Source: Elephas maximus indicus
Taxonomy: Eukaryota > Chordata > Mammalia > Proboscidea > Elephantidae
Direction: 5' to 3'
Assembly: GCF_024166365.1 (NCBI RefSeq)
Contig: NC_064831.1
Span: 29,502,768-29,566,767 of the forward strand
DNA: 64,000 bases
Shown here: positions 47,466 through 59,800 of the stretch, piece by piece
Layout: each line of letters opens with the position of its first letter
Numbering within the stretch: position 1 is the first letter of the stretch
The notes under the pieces: generated by a model
Database searches by the model: none
Seen by the model: only the letters and a program-made list of their open reading frames with translations
Told to the model about the DNA's origin: nothing
Program-made: the position numbers and the translations under genes

Positions 47466-47672
47466 GCCCCCAGGTGGCACAAACGGTTAAGCGCTTAGCT
47501 ACTAACCAAAAGGTTGGCAGTTCAAGATCTACCTAGTGGTACCTCAGAAGAAAGGCCTAAAGATCTACTTCTGAAAGATCAGGCATTGAACACCCTGTGG
47601 AGCACAGTTCTGCTCTGAAACACGTGGGGTCACCATGAATCTGAGTCAACAACCTGGCTTGGTTTTTGTTTT
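47466..47672 (+). mobile_element. AfroSINE, long-body subtype
   Basis: Head GCACAAACGGTTAAGCGC, B-box-like GGCAGTTCAAGATC, body with GATCTACTTCTGAAAGATCA, then tail 'gtcaccatgaatctgagtc'. The CTACTTCTGAAA segment, also in the copy at 46983-47195, resembles the RTE 5' leader (19199-19213). Confidence 0.8.
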
Positions 47673-47784
47673 TTATAGGAATTATGATGGCAAGTCGTTG
47701 GTCTTAACTAGAAATAAAATACATCTTCTACATCAGGACAGGGTTTCCTGGTGGCACTCCCAGTAAAGCAATGAAACTCCTCAT

Positions 47785-48040
47785 ACCACCCAAAAGTTAG
47801 GGAGCTGGGAGAACCGTGGTTGTTGGGTTCCAATCCTAGATGCCCCATTTTCCAGCTATACATTCTTAGGTCAAACAATCGGGTTCTTGTAACTCAAATG
47901 CCTTCCTCTATAAAATGTGGGTGGTAATAATTCACATTTTTAATTTCACAGGGGGTCATTTTGAGATTTAAATGGTGTCAGACCCAGAATGCACTTAGCT
48001 CAGGGCCTGGCACATTGTAAGTATCTGATAACATTAACTC
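47785..48040 (+). repeat. MIR
   Basis: Shows 'cctctataaaatgtggg', a GGTAATAATTCACAT core and 'agggcctggcacattgtaag', in MIR order on the + strand. Confidence 0.75.
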
Positions 48041-49111
48041 TCTTTATCACTAGGACGGTGGAGTCTTGCCTGGGACAGGCTGTCTGGCTTCCTCAGTAAA
48101 GAGTGAGGCTTCTTAAAGGAGGCACTGGGGAAAGGAAAACGAAGAGAGGGGAGGGAAAAGAGCCCATCCAGGTTTTAAATGTGGTTTGCCCTCCTGCTGA
48201 GAGGGCCCCAGCACTCAATAAACTAGAATGACCCTAGCTGAACTCCCAGGCTTGAAAGTAGAGTTGGTTTTAAAAGACAGTTCTTCTTTTTCAAGATAAA
48301 TTGTTCAACTGGACTGAAAAGCTTGCACTCGGAAAAGGCTCAGTCCTAAAACCCGGAGGGTAAAGCATTAAAAGGAGGAATGTGCCATCTGAATGGGGAG
48401 CAGGGTGCCCCATACATACCGCTGTCTGACTGCAGCAACTCAGCTGCCTCCCCTATTCTGAATTAACCAGAAATCCGAGAACGTGAAAGCTGAGCTCTAG
48501 CTAACGCTATTTAAATGAACCGGCTGTTACGTGAACCTTAAACCACATGTCATTTGGTTGTGGGGCTGCCCTGGGCCAAGAGGCATTAATACAGAAGGTT
48601 CCCAGCTTACAAACGGATTGTGTTTCCAACGTGCAGTTGGAAGGCTGTAGTTTAAAAGACAGAATGAACTTTCCCATAGAAACAACGTTATAAATGGTGA
48701 TTAGGGCCACAAGCCAGCTCACAAAATGCCATGTAACTGTAATGTAGCTAAATACTGTACAATTCAGCAAAAAAAGAATAGAAATCAATAACAACACAGT
48801 ACTAATAATTAAACAATGAGATAAACAATGAAATTGACTCTCTTTCATTTGTTTTGTGTACTAGTGCTTAAGCAAAAGTAGATTTAATTAAAGGAGTATG
48901 AAAAAGTCTATTCAGTTAGGCTGGAGGGCCAGGGAAAACTAGGATTGCAGTCACCAATCCCAGAAGCTGGGAACTGGACCAAATTGCATAATATCTGCCA
49001 ATTCTAAGGAGCTAGTTTAGAGACCAATCTAGCACCCAGAGTGGAGGTTGGGAGGGGGCCAGGGAAGGCTGGGGGGATGACTGAAAATGAGTTAGTCTAA
49101 TCATCTCTACC
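48041..49111. other. Intergenic, nothing identified
   Basis: No repeat or exon I can name. A longish open frame on the - strand (48507-48848) resembles no family and lacks context. Confidence 0.4.
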
Positions 49112-49375
49112 ACGGCAGCGGTGGCTCAGTGGTGGACTTCTCCTTCCTAACGAACGCGCCTCACACACAGCCATCACCCCTCCGTCAGCAGAGGCTTGTG
49201 TGTTGCTATGATGTTGAACAGTTTTCAGTGGAGCTCCAGACTAAGAGGGACTAGGAAGAAAGGCCTGGTGATGTGCTTCTGAACATCAGCCAGGGACAAC
49301 CCTGTGGATGACAACTGTCCAATCCCGATGCTCATGGCGTGGCCGCGAGTCAGGGGCCGACTCCACTGCAGCCAG
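49112..49375 (+). mobile_element. Composite SINE: tRNA-Gly-like head, RTE 5' leader, RTE tail
   Basis: The head CAGCGGTGGCTCAGTGG, GTGGACTTCTC resembles a tRNA-Gly 5' half, including the A-box. It is followed by GAGGCTTGTGTGTTGCTATG and AGCTCCAGACTAAG, which align with the RTE leader at 19068-19170. It ends in a tail like the RTE 3' end (GCGAGTCAGGGGCCGACTCC). Second member of the architecture seen at 12188-12546. Confidence 0.75.
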
Positions 49376-50109
49376 CGACAACAGATCACGGCTGTGCTGT
49401 CATTCCTCAGCCACAGCAGGGCCTTGCACCAGTGGCCCTCTCCTCATGGGAACAATCACTCCCATTCATGTACCCGGTAGTCCACTCCAGGTCCCAAGAA
49501 TCACTAAACTCCAGAACTTTTGGTGCCTCTGTTATACTGATTTCTGAGATCAGACAAGTTCTTGGATATTCACACTGTCTGGATAGGATTTGAGTTTGAC
49601 ACTGAACCTGCTATTGCCATCGCCTTCCCGTTTACGTAGTTTCTCTCCCTCTGCCACCCAGCTCCACATGCGACAGTGCCTCCTGAGCAGCACTGCCCCT
49701 GGATGGAGACATTCTGAATCACCCGTTTTAGCTATAATGATAAGAATCAAATACACATTTCATCTGTAAATATGAAAAGTAAATAAGAGAAAAGCAGTAA
49801 ATTGAAAAGGCAAGTTACTTGAAAAAGATAATTTGTAAAGCAATATAGTGGCATTTTGTAAGATCTAACCATTAGGGGGCACCATAGACCCAAGGTAGTT
49901 TGGTTGCCCTCCAAAGGGCAGAGGAGACAAGGGAAAAGTTAATGAGTGGTCAGGGAGTGGGTAAGAAGGCTGAAAGGAGATACTGTGGAATAAGTAATTT
50001 AACACATAAAAGGCATTCTTGTGAAGTACGTTCTCTAGATTAGCTCACATATATATAAATGCCATAGTTATCCTAAAATTTCAAAACCTCTCATAATTTT
50101 ATTTCTTCA
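49376..50109. other. Intergenic, nothing identified
   Basis: No gene or clear repeat recognised. Confidence 0.4.
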
Positions 50110-50270
50110 AATGGGTTTGTATGCCTTGCCCATTTTCCACTAATTTATGTCTTTTTTAAAATTAATTTCAAACAGGTTTTTTTTTTTTTTTTTGAGCACT
50201 AATCCTTTGTCACCTAGATACATGCAACTGTATTCTTCTGGTCCATGGCTTGCCCCCTCCCCCTTTTTTT
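50110..50270 (-). mobile_element. Old L1 remnant (- strand)
   Basis: CCTTGCCCATTTTCC, 'gcactaatcctttgtca' and 'ggtccatggcttgcc' follow the order of the distal ORF2 of an old L1 read in reverse. The younger L1D begins right after it. Confidence 0.6.
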
Positions 50271-53177
50271 TTTGGTTAATAATTCCATTTTATTAATTTT
50301 TTTATTGTACTTTAGATAAAAGTTTTCAGAGCAAATTAGTTTCTCATTAAACAATTAAAACACATATTGCTTTGTGACATTGGTTGCCAACCCCACGACG
50401 TATCACCATTACCAGGTTTCCTGTCCATTCCTGCCTTCTCGAGCTTGCCCTTGGGCTGGCATGCCCATTTAGTCTCGTATACATGGTTGACCTATGTGTA
50501 TTATTGTTTGTTTTATGGGTCTGTTTTTTTGTTCTAATCTTTGGCTGAAGGGTGAACCTCAGGAGTGACTTCAGTACTGAGTTAAGAGGGTGTCCAGGAC
50601 CCATACTCCCAGGGTTTCTCCAGTCTCTGTCAGACCAGTAAGTCTGGCTTTTTTTTTTTTTGTGAGTTAGAATTTTGTTCTACAATTTTCTCCAGCTCTG
50701 TCTGGAACTCTCTATTGTGATCCCTGTCAGAGCAGTCAGTGGTGGTAGCTGGCCACCATCTATTTGTACTGGACTCAGTCTGGTGGAGGCTGTGGTAGTT
50801 GTGGTCCATTAGTCCTTTGGATTAATCTTTCCCTAGTGTCTTTGGTTTTCTTCATTCTCACTTGATCCCGAGGGGGTGAGACCAGTAGAGTATCTTAGAT
50901 GGCCGCTCATAGGCTTTTAAGACCCCAGACGCTACTCACCAAAGTAGAACGTAGAACATTTTTTTTATAAACTATGTTATGCCAATTGAGCGAGATGTTC
51001 CCCAAGACCATGGTCCCCAGCCCTCAGCCCAGTAATTCGGTTCCTCAGGTTGTTTGGATGTGTCTACGAAGCTTCCATGACCTTGCCTTGGTCAAGATGT
51101 GCTGGCTTCCTCGGTATCGTGTACTGTCTCACCCTTCACTGAAGTTACCATTTATCTCTTGTCTAGTTAGTATTTTTCCCTCCCCACCCATTCCCTCCCT
51201 CAAAACCATCAAAAACTGTTTCTTTTTGTGTACCTTTTCATGAGTTTTTATAATAGTGATCTCATACAATATTTGCCCTTTTGTGATTGACTTATAAGAA
51301 ATAAGTAAAACAGCAGAATGCACTCCAGATTCATCCATGTTGTGAGATGTTTCACAGATTCATCATTGTTCTTTATCATTGTATTCCATTGCTTGTATGT
51401 ACCATTGTTTGCTTATCCATTCATCTGCTGAGGGGCGCTTACGTTGTATCCATCTTTTTGTTATTGTGAATAATGCTGCAATGAACACAGGTATGCATAT
51501 GTCTATTCGTGTGATGGCTCTTATTTCTCTAGGATATATTCCAAGGAGTGGGATTGCTGGATTATATGTATTTCTATTTCTAGCTTTTTGAGTTAGTGCC
51601 ACATCATTTTCCAAAATTGTTGTACCATTTTGTATTCCTACCAGTAGGGCATAAGAGTTCCAATCTCCCCACAGCCTCTTCAACATTTTTTTTTTAATTC
51701 ATGCCAGTAATTTCAGGGTGAGATGGTATCTGATTATAATTTTCATTTCCATTTCTCTAATGACTAGTGATTTCAAACATTTCCTCATATGTCTGTTAGC
51801 CGCCGGAATGTCTTCTTTGGTAAAGTGTCTGTTCATACCCTTTACCCATTTTTTAATTGGATTGTTTGTCTTTTTTGTTGTAGAAAAGAGGTGTTGGATT
51901 TTCCTTTAGATTTTAGAGATAAGATCTTCGTTGGATTTGTCGTACCCAAAATTTTTTTTCCCAGTCTGTAGGTTCTCTTTTTACTTTTTTGGTGAAGTTT
52001 TTTGATGAGCTTAAGTGTTTAATTTTTAGAAGATTCCAGTTATCCAGCTTATCTTCTGGTGTTTGTGCATTTTTAGTTATGGTTTGTATCCTGTTAATGT
52101 TATGTATTAGGGACCTTAGGATTGACCTTATTTATAGCTTTCAGTTTGATATTTAGGTCTTTGATCCGTTTTGAATTAGTTTTTATGTACAGTTGAGGTA
52201 TGGATCCTGTTTCATTTTTTTGCAGATAGACATCCAGTTTTTCCAGCACCATTTGTTTAAAACACTGTCTTTTCCCCCATTTAATGAATTTTGGGCCTTT
52301 GTCAAAGATCCGATGCCCATAGGTGGATGGATTTACATCTGGGTTCTCAATTCTGTTCTGTTGGTCAATGTATCTGTTGTTGTACAAGTACCAGGCTTTT
52401 TTGACTAGTGTAGCTGTGTAATAGGCTCTGAGGTCAGGTAGTATGAGTCCTACTACTTTTTTCTTCAATAGTGCTTTACTTACCTGGGGCCTCTTCCCTT
52501 TCCATATAAAGTTAATGATTAGTTTTTCCATCTTGTTATAGAATGCTATTGCTATTTGGATCAGAATTGCATTGTATTTGTAGTTTTGTTTTTTTTTTTT
52601 TTTTGGGTAGAATTGTCATTTTCACAATGTTGAATCCGTGAGCATGGTATGTTTTTGCACTTATGTAGGTCTGTTCTTGTTCCTTGCAATAGTGTTTTGT
52701 AGTTTTCTTTGTATAGGTTTTTTACATACCTGGTTAGATTTATTTGTAAGCTTTTTTTTTTTTTTTTTTTTAGGGGCTATTATAAATGGTATTGTTTTCC
52801 TGATTTCCTTTTCGTAGTTCTCTTTATTGATGTATAGGAAATCAACTGATTTTCGTATGTTTATGTTGTATCCTGCTACTTTGGTGAATCTATTAATTCC
52901 AGTAGTTTTCTCATGGAGTCTTTTGGGCTTTCTATCTATAGTATCATATCATCTGCAAATAGGGATAGTTTTACTTCTTCATTACCAATTTGGATAGGCT
53001 TTATTTCTTTTTCTTGCCTTATTGCTCTAGCTAGGACTTCCAGTACAATGTTAATAGGAATGGTGATAATGGGAATCCTTATCTTGTTCCTGTTCTAAAG
53101 GGGGGTGTTTTCAGTCTCTCTCCATTAAGAATGATTTTAGAATCCTCTGTCACCCACTCGGGTTAAAATTTGAAGTG

Positions 53178-53210
53178 CAGGAGGCAGGGCCAAGATGGTG
53201 GAGTAGTCAG
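53178..53210 (+). promoter_or_regulatory. L1B 5' end with YY1-like site
   Basis: GGAGGCAGGGCCAAGATGG is the canonical start of mammalian L1 5' UTRs; the CAAGATGG core is the known YY1 site that sets the L1 transcription start. Activity here is not implied. Confidence 0.7.
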
Positions 53211-54573
53211 ACGCTACCAGTGGTCCCTCTTACGACAAAGACCTATAATAATAAGTGAATCGATTATATATATGATAAGCTAGGAGTCCTGAACATCAAA
53301 CACAAGGTTAAGAAATCCAACTGAGTGGCAGGGAGAGGGAGATATGGTTCAGAAGCAGCGAGGAGTTACTGCACCTGACTCAGTGGGAACCAGAGACCCT
53401 CAGACCCCATCTCCCGGCATGACTGTGTGGGGGCTAGTGGTAACATTTGGGATGCATTTTCCAGGGTGAGAGAGAGCAAGCAGCACAGAGTTTACTCACT
53501 CCTCCAGAATCAGTGAAGAACAGCACTCTTGGCAAAAGTTAAGTACTTTTGTCAAATTTACCACATGGATCAAAAAGCACCTCTTGCAAAAGAACTCCCT
53601 CCCATTTATCTGATTCCTCCTCCCTCTACCCTAGCCCCCTAGTCAGCTTCAGTAGCAGTCTATTTCCCTGGGTCTGAGATAAGTTCTACTGCACACACGG
53701 AGATGTTCCCCTGCCCTTGGAGAAGGAACAAATTAGTAAATGGAGAAAAAATAATGTGCTGGCTCCCCTAAGCCAGAAACTCAGGGCAGAAGCAGTTCCT
53801 GTCCAGGCAAAAATGGCCCACAGACTTTGAATACCTTCACCCCTGCATGGACCTGTGTGGGCCCATTTCAGGAGATTAGGCCCTTATTGGCAGAATGCAA
53901 TGGTGTGTGTGATTGAGAACTGACCTCAACTGTTTCATCTGTGCAATGGAGAGGTGAGTTTTTGATGTTTGACACTGCTCTGCGTATTATACAGGGTACT
54001 AACCTATCCACATCAGGGGCCTGAGGACCGGCGGCTCCACCCATGTCACCTAGCCACAATAAGTGGCGCCTCCCAGTCCTTACATCCAAAAGCATTGCGT
54101 GCCCATGGTCCAGTTGCAGAACCAACTCAACTGTGTGCTCTAGGGAACAGGGACACACTTTCCTCACAGATGCTTGGGGGATGGTTGTCAGCCCCCACCT
54201 TGCTCAGGGTTTAATCCCCTGCTGCAAAGAGACACCTGTGCCTACATCAATCACCTGCCCCTCTAAGACCATAGGACAGAGCCTGTACCACACAGTTAAT
54301 GACCAACTACCTGGATACCTGAGCTGAACCATACAAGAAAAGTGAATGGACTCCTAGGCTCTTATATCTGGTAACAGCTCTAGCCATTTGGTGGCAGAAC
54401 ATTGGAGCTTCAAGGGCACAAATAATCAAGCTGGCATATTCAAGCAGCCTATTTGGGCATATCAATACAAAACAAAGCAAGAAGCTAGGACACAATAAGC
54501 AAACATAAAATAAATTAATATATTACTTATAGATGGCTCAGAGTCAATATGAAATCACATAAAGAAGCAGACC

Positions 54574-55535
54574 ATGGTCACTGCAACAAGCTCTCAAAAC
54601 AAAGAATCAAAGAATGTTCCAAGTGAAGATGTCTTCCTGGAATTACCAGATGTAGAATACAAAAGATTAATGTACAGAACTCTTCAACAAATCAGAAAGG
54701 AGATGAGACAAAACACAGAACAAGCCAAGGAACACACAGACAAAGCAGTTGAAGAAATTAAAAAGGTTGTTCAAGAACATAATGAAAAATTTAATAAGCT
54801 ACAAGAATCCATAGAGAGTCAGTAATCAGAAATTCAGAAGATTAACAATAAAATTACAGAATTAGACAACTCAATAGAAAGTCAGAGGAGAAGAATTGAG
54901 GAAATGGAAGGCCAAATTAGTGAGATGGAAGATAAAATACCAAAATAGTCTAAGAAAAATCAGATAAAAGAATTTTAAAAAATGAAGAAACCCTAAGAAT
55001 CATCTGGGACTCTGTCAAGAGAAATAACCCATGAGTGATTGGAGTACCAGAACAGAGAAGGATAACAGAAAATACAGAGCGAATTGTTGAAGATTTGTTG
55101 ACAGAAAACTTCACTGATATTGTGAAAGATGGGAAGATATCTATCCAAGATGATCATTGAATGACACATAAGCTAGATCTCAAAAGAAAGTCACCAAGAC
55201 ATAGTATAATCAAACTTGCCAAAACCAAACATAAAGAGACAATTTTAAGAGCAGCTAGGGATAAACGAAAAGTCACCTACAAAGGAGAGTTAACAAATAA
55301 GCTTGGATTACACAGCAGAAACCCTGCAGGCAAGAAGGCAATGCGCTGACTTACATAAAACATTGAAGGAAAAAAATTGCCAGCCAAGAATCATATATCC
55401 AGCAAAACTCTCTCTCAAATATGAAAGATAAATTAGGACATTTTCAGATAAACAGAAGTTTAGGGAATTTGTAAAAACCAAACCAAAACTACAAGAAATA
55501 ATAAAGGCAGTTCTCTGGATAGAAAATCAATAATA
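54574..55535 (+). pseudogene. L1B ORF1 remnant
   Basis: Begins with an ATG and a polar N-terminus (MVTATSSQNKESKN), then a coiled coil rich in Q/E/K (54660-54960). The RNA-binding C-terminal part follows in another frame (about 55161-55535, with KETILRAARDKRKVTYKGE). In-frame stops near 54823 and 54947 and frameshifts break it. Confidence 0.8.
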
Positions 55536-55964
55536 TTAGATATCAACCCAAAACTAGAACACAGAACAGAGTGACTAAATATCAACCCAGATAGGGAAAC
55601 CAAAAAAATAAATCAAGATTTTTTTAAAAAACCTAAAAACAGGGAAACAACTATGTCATTATGTAAAAGATGGCAACATTAAAACAATAAAGAGGAACTA
55701 AAAAATGTAGTCATAGACCTTTCATATAGAGAGGAAGTCAAGGCGATACAAAGAAAAAAAGTCAGATTTAAACTTAGAAAAATAGAGGTAAATATTAAGG
55801 TAACCACAAAGGAGACTAACTATCCTACACTTCAAAATAAAATGCGAAAAAAAAATAAAGACTCAGCAAAAACAAAACCAACAACAATGAATAAGAGGGA
55901 AAGACAATATATAAAGATAAACTACTCAGAACAAAAATTTAAGTGGGAAAAAGAAACTGTCAAC

Positions 55965-58900
55965 AACACACAAAAAAGACTACGCTGAATGTTAATGGAC
56001 TAAATGCACCAATAAAGAGACAAAGAGTGGCAGAATGGTTAGAAAAACACAATCCGTCTATGTGCTGCCTACAAGAGACACACCTTAGACTTAAAGACAC
56101 AAACAAACTAAAAAACAAAGGATGGAAAAAAATATATCAAGCAAGCAATGATCAAAGAAGAGCAGGAGTGGCAATATTAATTTCTGACAAAATAGACTTT
56201 AAAGTTAAACCCACCACAAAAGATAAGGAAGTGCCCTATATAATGATTAAACGGAAAATACACCAGGAGGATATAACCATATTAAATACTTATGCACCCA
56301 ATGACAGGGCTTCAAGATACATAAAACAAATCCTAACAGCATTGAAAAGTGAGATAGACAGGTCCACCATAATAGTAGGAGGCTTCAACACACCACTTTT
56401 GGTGAAGGACAGAACACTCAGAAAGAAGCTCAGTAAAGACATGGAAGATTTAAATGCCACAATCAACCAAATTGACCTCATAGACATATACAGAACACTC
56501 CACCCAACAGCAGCCAAGTATAATTTCTTTTCCAACGCACATAGAACATGCTAAAGAACAGGCCACGTATTAAGTCATAAATCAAGACTTAACAGAATCC
56601 AAAACATTGAAATATTACAAAGCATCTTCTCTGATCATAAAACCATAGGAGTAGAAATCAATAACAGAATAAACAGGGAAGAGAAATCAAGCACATGGAA
56701 ACTGAACAACACCTTGCTTGAAAATGACTGGGTTACAGAATAAATTAAGGATGGAATAAAGAAATTCATAAAATCTAGTGAGAATGAAAACACTTCCTAT
56801 CAGAACCTTTCAGACACAGCAAAAGCAGTGCTCAGAGGTCAATTTATATCAATAAATGCACAAATCCAAAAAGAAAAAAAGGCCAAAATCAAAGAATTAT
56901 CTCTACAACTTGAACAAATAGACAGCAGCAAAAGTAGCCCTCAGGCACCAGAAGAAAGCAAATTAGAGCAGAAATAAATGAAATAGAGAACACAAAAACA
57001 ATCAAAAGACTTAACAAGACCAAAACCTGGTTCTTTGAAAAGATTAAGAAAATCAATAAACCATTGGCCAAATTTATTAAGAAAAACAAGAGAGGGAGCA
57101 AATGCCCAAATAAGAAATGAGATGGGCGATATCACAACAGACCCAACTGAAATGAAAAGAATCATATCAGATTACTACAAAAAATTGTATTCTAACAAAT
57201 TTGAAAACCTAGAAGAAATGAACAAATTTCTAGAAACACACTACCTGCCTAAACTAACACAAACAGAGGTAGAACAACTAAATAAACCCATAACAAAAGA
57301 AGAGATTGAAACAGTGATTACAACACTCCCAACAACAAAAAAAGCTCTGCCCTCGACAGCCTCACTGGAGAAATCTACAAATTTTCAGAGAAGAGTTAAC
57401 AGCACTACTACTAAAGGTATTTCGGAGATAGAAATGGATGGAATACTCCAAAAACTCATTCTATGAAGTCAGCATAACCCTGATACAAAAACCAGGTAAA
57501 GACACCACAAAAAAGAAAATTACAGACCAATATCCCTCATGAACTTAGGTGCAAAAATCCTCAACAAAATTCTAGCTGATAGAATTCAACAGCATATCAA
57601 AAAAATAATTCACCATGACCAAGTGGGATTCATACCAGGTATGCAGTGATGATTCAACATTAGAAAAACAATCAGTGTAGTCCATCATATAAATAAAACA
57701 AAAGACAAGAACCACATAATCTTGTCAACTGATGCAGAAAAGACATTTGACAAAGTTCAACACCCATTCATGATAAAAACTCTCAGCAAAATAGGAATAG
57801 AAGGGAAATTCCTCAACATAATAAAGGGCATTTTTTATACCGGGTTATACAAAGCCAACAGCCAACATCATCCTAAATGGAGAGAGTCTGAAAGCATTTC
57901 CCTTGAGATGGGGAACCAGACAAGGACACCCTTTATCACCACTCTTATTCAACATTGTGCTGGAGGTCCTAGCCAGAGCAATTAGGCTAGATAAAGAAAT
58001 AAAGTGCATCCAGATTGGCAAGGAAGAAGTAAAAGTATCTCTGTTTGCAAGTGACACGATCATATACACAGAAAACCCTAAGGAATCCTCCAGAAAACTA
58101 CTGAAACTAATAGAAGAGTTCAGAGAACATCAGGATGCAAGATAAACATATAAAAATCAGTTGGATTCCTCTACACCAACAAAAAAAAACATCAAAGAGG
58201 AACTCGTCAAATCAATACCATTTACAATAGCCCCCAAGAAATTAAAATACTTAGGAATAAATCTAACCAGAGACATAAAAGACCATACAAAGAAAGCTAC
58301 AACACACTACTGCAAGGAACCAAAATAGACCTACATAAGTGGAAAACATACCTTGCTCATGGATAGGAAGACTCAACATTGTAAAAATGTCTATTCTACC
58401 AGAAGCAATCTATAGATACAATGCAATTCTGATCCAAATTCCAGTGACATTTTTTAATGAGATGGGAAAACGAATCACCAACTTCAAATGGAAGGGAAAG
58501 AGGGCCCAGATAAGTAAGGCATTACTGAAAAAGAAGAACAAATTGGGAGGCCTCACACTACCTGATTTTAGAACCTATTATACCTCCACAGTAGTCAAAA
58601 CAGCCTGGTACTGGTACAACAACAGATACATAGACCAATGGAACAGAATTGAGAATCCAGACATAAATCCATCCACATATAAGCAGCTGATATTTGACAT
58701 AGGACCAAAATCTGTTAAATGGGGAAAAGGCAGTCTCTTCAAAAATGGTGCTGGCATAACTGGATATCCATCTGCAAAAAAATGAAACAAGACCCATAAC
58801 TCACACCATGCACAAAAGCTAACTCAAAATGGATCAAAGACCTAAATATAAAATCTAAAACGATAAAGATCATGGAAAAAAAAATAGGGACAATGCTAGG

Positions 58901-59800
58901 AGTCCTAATACATGGCATAAACAGAATACAAACATTACAAACGGTGCAGAAACACCAGAAGAGAAACTAGATAACTGGGAGCTCCTAAAAATCAAACACC
59001 TATGCTCATCCAAAGACTTCATCAAAAGCGTAAAAAGACTACCTACAGACTGAGAAAAAGCTTTTGGCTATGACAAATCTGATCAGTGTCTGATCTCTAA
59101 AATCTACATGATACTGCAAAAACTCAACAACAAAAAGACAAACAACCCAATTAAAAATGGGCAATGGATATGAATGCACACTTCACCAAAGAAGACATTC
59201 AAGCAGCTTACAGATACATGAGGAAATGCTCAGGATCATTTGCTATTAGAGAAATGCAAATCAAAACTACAACGAGATACCATGTCACCCCAACAAGGCT
59301 AGCATTAATCCAAAAAACACAAAATAATAAATGCTGGAGAGACTGTGGAGAGGCTGGAACACTTACACACTGCTGGTGGGAATGTAAAATGGTACAACCA
59401 CTTTGGAAATCGATTTGGTGTTTCCATAAAAAGCTAGAAGTAGAACTAACATAAGATCCAGGAATCCCACTCCTTGGAATATATCCTAGAGAAATAAGAG
59501 CCCTCACACCCATGAGAAATAAGAGTCCTCACACCCATGTTCATTGCAGCACTATTTACAATAGCAGAAAGATGGAAGCAACCAAGGTGCCCGTCAACAG
59601 ATGAATGGATAAACAAATTATAGTATATTCACATAATGGAATACTACGCAAAGATTAAGAACAATTATGAATGTGTGCAACATCCCATATCATGGAGGAA
59701 TCCGGAAGGCATTGTGCCGAGCGAAATTAGCCAGTTGCAAAAGGACAAATATTGTACAAGAGCACTATTACAAGAACTCAAGAAAAAGTTTAAACACAAA
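55965..59800 (+). pseudogene. L1B ORF2 remnant, catalytic residues lost
   Basis: The endonuclease is open for about 190 codons (55943-56554) with TLNVNGLN, CLQETHL and LNTYAPN intact. The GDFNTPL-type motif reads GGFNTPL because the Asp codon is GGC at 56381-56383. The linker, missing from L1A, is present. The reverse-transcriptase motif reads FASD instead of FADD (AGT at 58050-58052). The C-terminal end (MEYYAKIKNN..., 59636-59800) is recognisable. Several stops and frameshifts; inactive on three independent grounds. Confidence 0.85.

Noticed and set aside
48507..48848. A 113-codon - strand open frame
   Set aside because: Hydrophobic by AT-rich composition; no family resemblance, promoter, splice context or conservation evidence is visible.
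49112..49150. Possible functional tRNA-Gly gene
   Set aside because: Only the 5' half resembles tRNA-Gly; the 3' half is replaced by RTE-derived sequence.
55943..56554. A 203-codon intact host gene
   Set aside because: It is the L1B endonuclease domain, ending in a premature stop and missing the expected catalytic Asp.
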